Shown: positions 63,778 to 64,000 of the stretch, piece after piece
Layout: each line of letters begins with the position of its first letter
How positions within the stretch are numbered: the first letter of the stretch is position 1
Origin: Lewinellaceae bacterium
GTDB lineage: Bacteria > Bacteroidota > Bacteroidia > Chitinophagales > Saprospiraceae
Length of the DNA stretch: 64,000 nucleotides
Assembly (NCBI GenBank): GCA_020636195.1
Contig: JACJYH010000003.1
Location: forward strand, 124,001-188,000
Direction of reading: 5' to 3'
Made by a program: the position numbers and the translations under genes
Notes under the pieces: generated by a model
The model's database searches: none
The model's input: the letters and a program-made list of their open reading frames with translations, nothing else
Told to the model about the DNA's origin: nothing

Positions 63778-64000
63778 ATGAAGTTTAAGATACATTATTT
63801 GTTTGTTCTGTTTACTTTCATAACAGCTTGTGCTGTTGAAGAATATGACATATCAGACACTACCCCATTAGAAGTAACGCAACCAGAAACTATCATTATC
63901 AATGATATGGTGGGAAGAGCAATTCCAACATCAGCAAATGTCGGACAACAGATAGGATGTGTTATGGTCACTTACCCTTTCAGTGTGATCACATCTGATA
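63778..64000 (+). CDS. Lipoprotein, N-terminal fragment (cut by window edge)
   Basis: 74 codons are visible from the ATG at 63778. Lipoprotein signal MKFKIHYLFVLFTFITAC (Cys18) followed by AVEEYDISDTTPLEVTQPET and ANVGQQIGCVMVTYPFSVI. The wording of the latter part resembles the start of DUF-type secreted proteins of Bacteroidota, but no family can be named from this fragment. The gene runs out of the window. Confidence 0.6.
   Translation, partial: MKFKIHYLFVLFTFITACAVEEYDISDTTPLEVTQPETIIINDMVGRAIPTSANVGQQIGCVMVTYPFSVITSD

Overview
The window is AT-rich chromosomal DNA from a member of the Bacteroidota, most likely a Saprospiraceae-like (Saprospiria) organism. The evidence is the combination of type IX secretion C-terminal sorting domains, very large SdrD_B/Ig-like surface proteins, 'two-component regulator propeller' proteins, Bacteroidota-restricted families such as DUF2480, and promoters of the Bacteroidota type (TTTG, 18-19 bases, TAnnTTTG). 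No rRNA, tRNA or CRISPR array was seen.

Layout. 1-2.9 kb: truncated TonB-receptor-type gene, a small PH-like protein, a hydrolase lipoprotein and a methyltransferase. 2.9-11.4 kb (minus strand): a propeller-type sensor histidine kinase with its NarL/LuxR regulator, two outer-membrane barrel proteins flanking a retropepsin-PDZ protease, and a secreted propeller protein with a T9SS tail. 11.6-17.8 kb: DUF2167 and DUF2200 proteins, a large BNR/sortilin-like secreted protein, a lipoprotein. 17.8-39.8 kb: mostly housekeeping and envelope genes: TamB-like protein, dihydropteroate synthase, M23 peptidase, GIY-YIG-like protein, AsnRS, DUF1801 protein, a lipoprotein, then a minus-strand run rsmA, yqeY, scpB, DUF2480, lytic transglycosylase, HtrA protease; then a DUF389 protein, an AgcS symporter, an MscS channel and ComEC.

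40-64 kb is an accessory region of surface proteins and repeats. It starts with a 3309-residue T9SS protein (14 tandem Ig-like units, 10 SdrD_B domains). Two paralogous SdrD_B-type secreted proteins follow (51.2-55.1 and 56.5-59.6 kb). They share a near-identical promoter/leader, a near-identical C-terminus and a near-identical downstream module built of 24-base low-complexity repeats followed by inverted copies. In the first paralog this module is interrupted by a four-helix-bundle (S23/IVS-type) gene, and a 2-base insertion puts the start ATG out of frame. A LytTR regulator without the receiver Asp lies between the paralogs. From 60.0 to 61.5 kb there is an intergenic array of four homologous modules, each ending in a minus-strand intrinsic terminator and carrying a conserved distal hairpin. 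I read this as a tandem family of small RNAs, and it is the best candidate for something undescribed. A Kazal-like repeat protein with a T9SS tail, a small inverted-repeat (MITE-like) element and the start of a lipoprotein gene complete the window.

How they work together (inference): much of the accessory part is devoted to exported and surface proteins (T9SS substrates, outer-membrane barrels, lipoproteins), with two-component/LytTR regulators and periplasmic quality-control or wall enzymes (HtrA, TamB, M23, lytic transglycosylase) as supporting functions.
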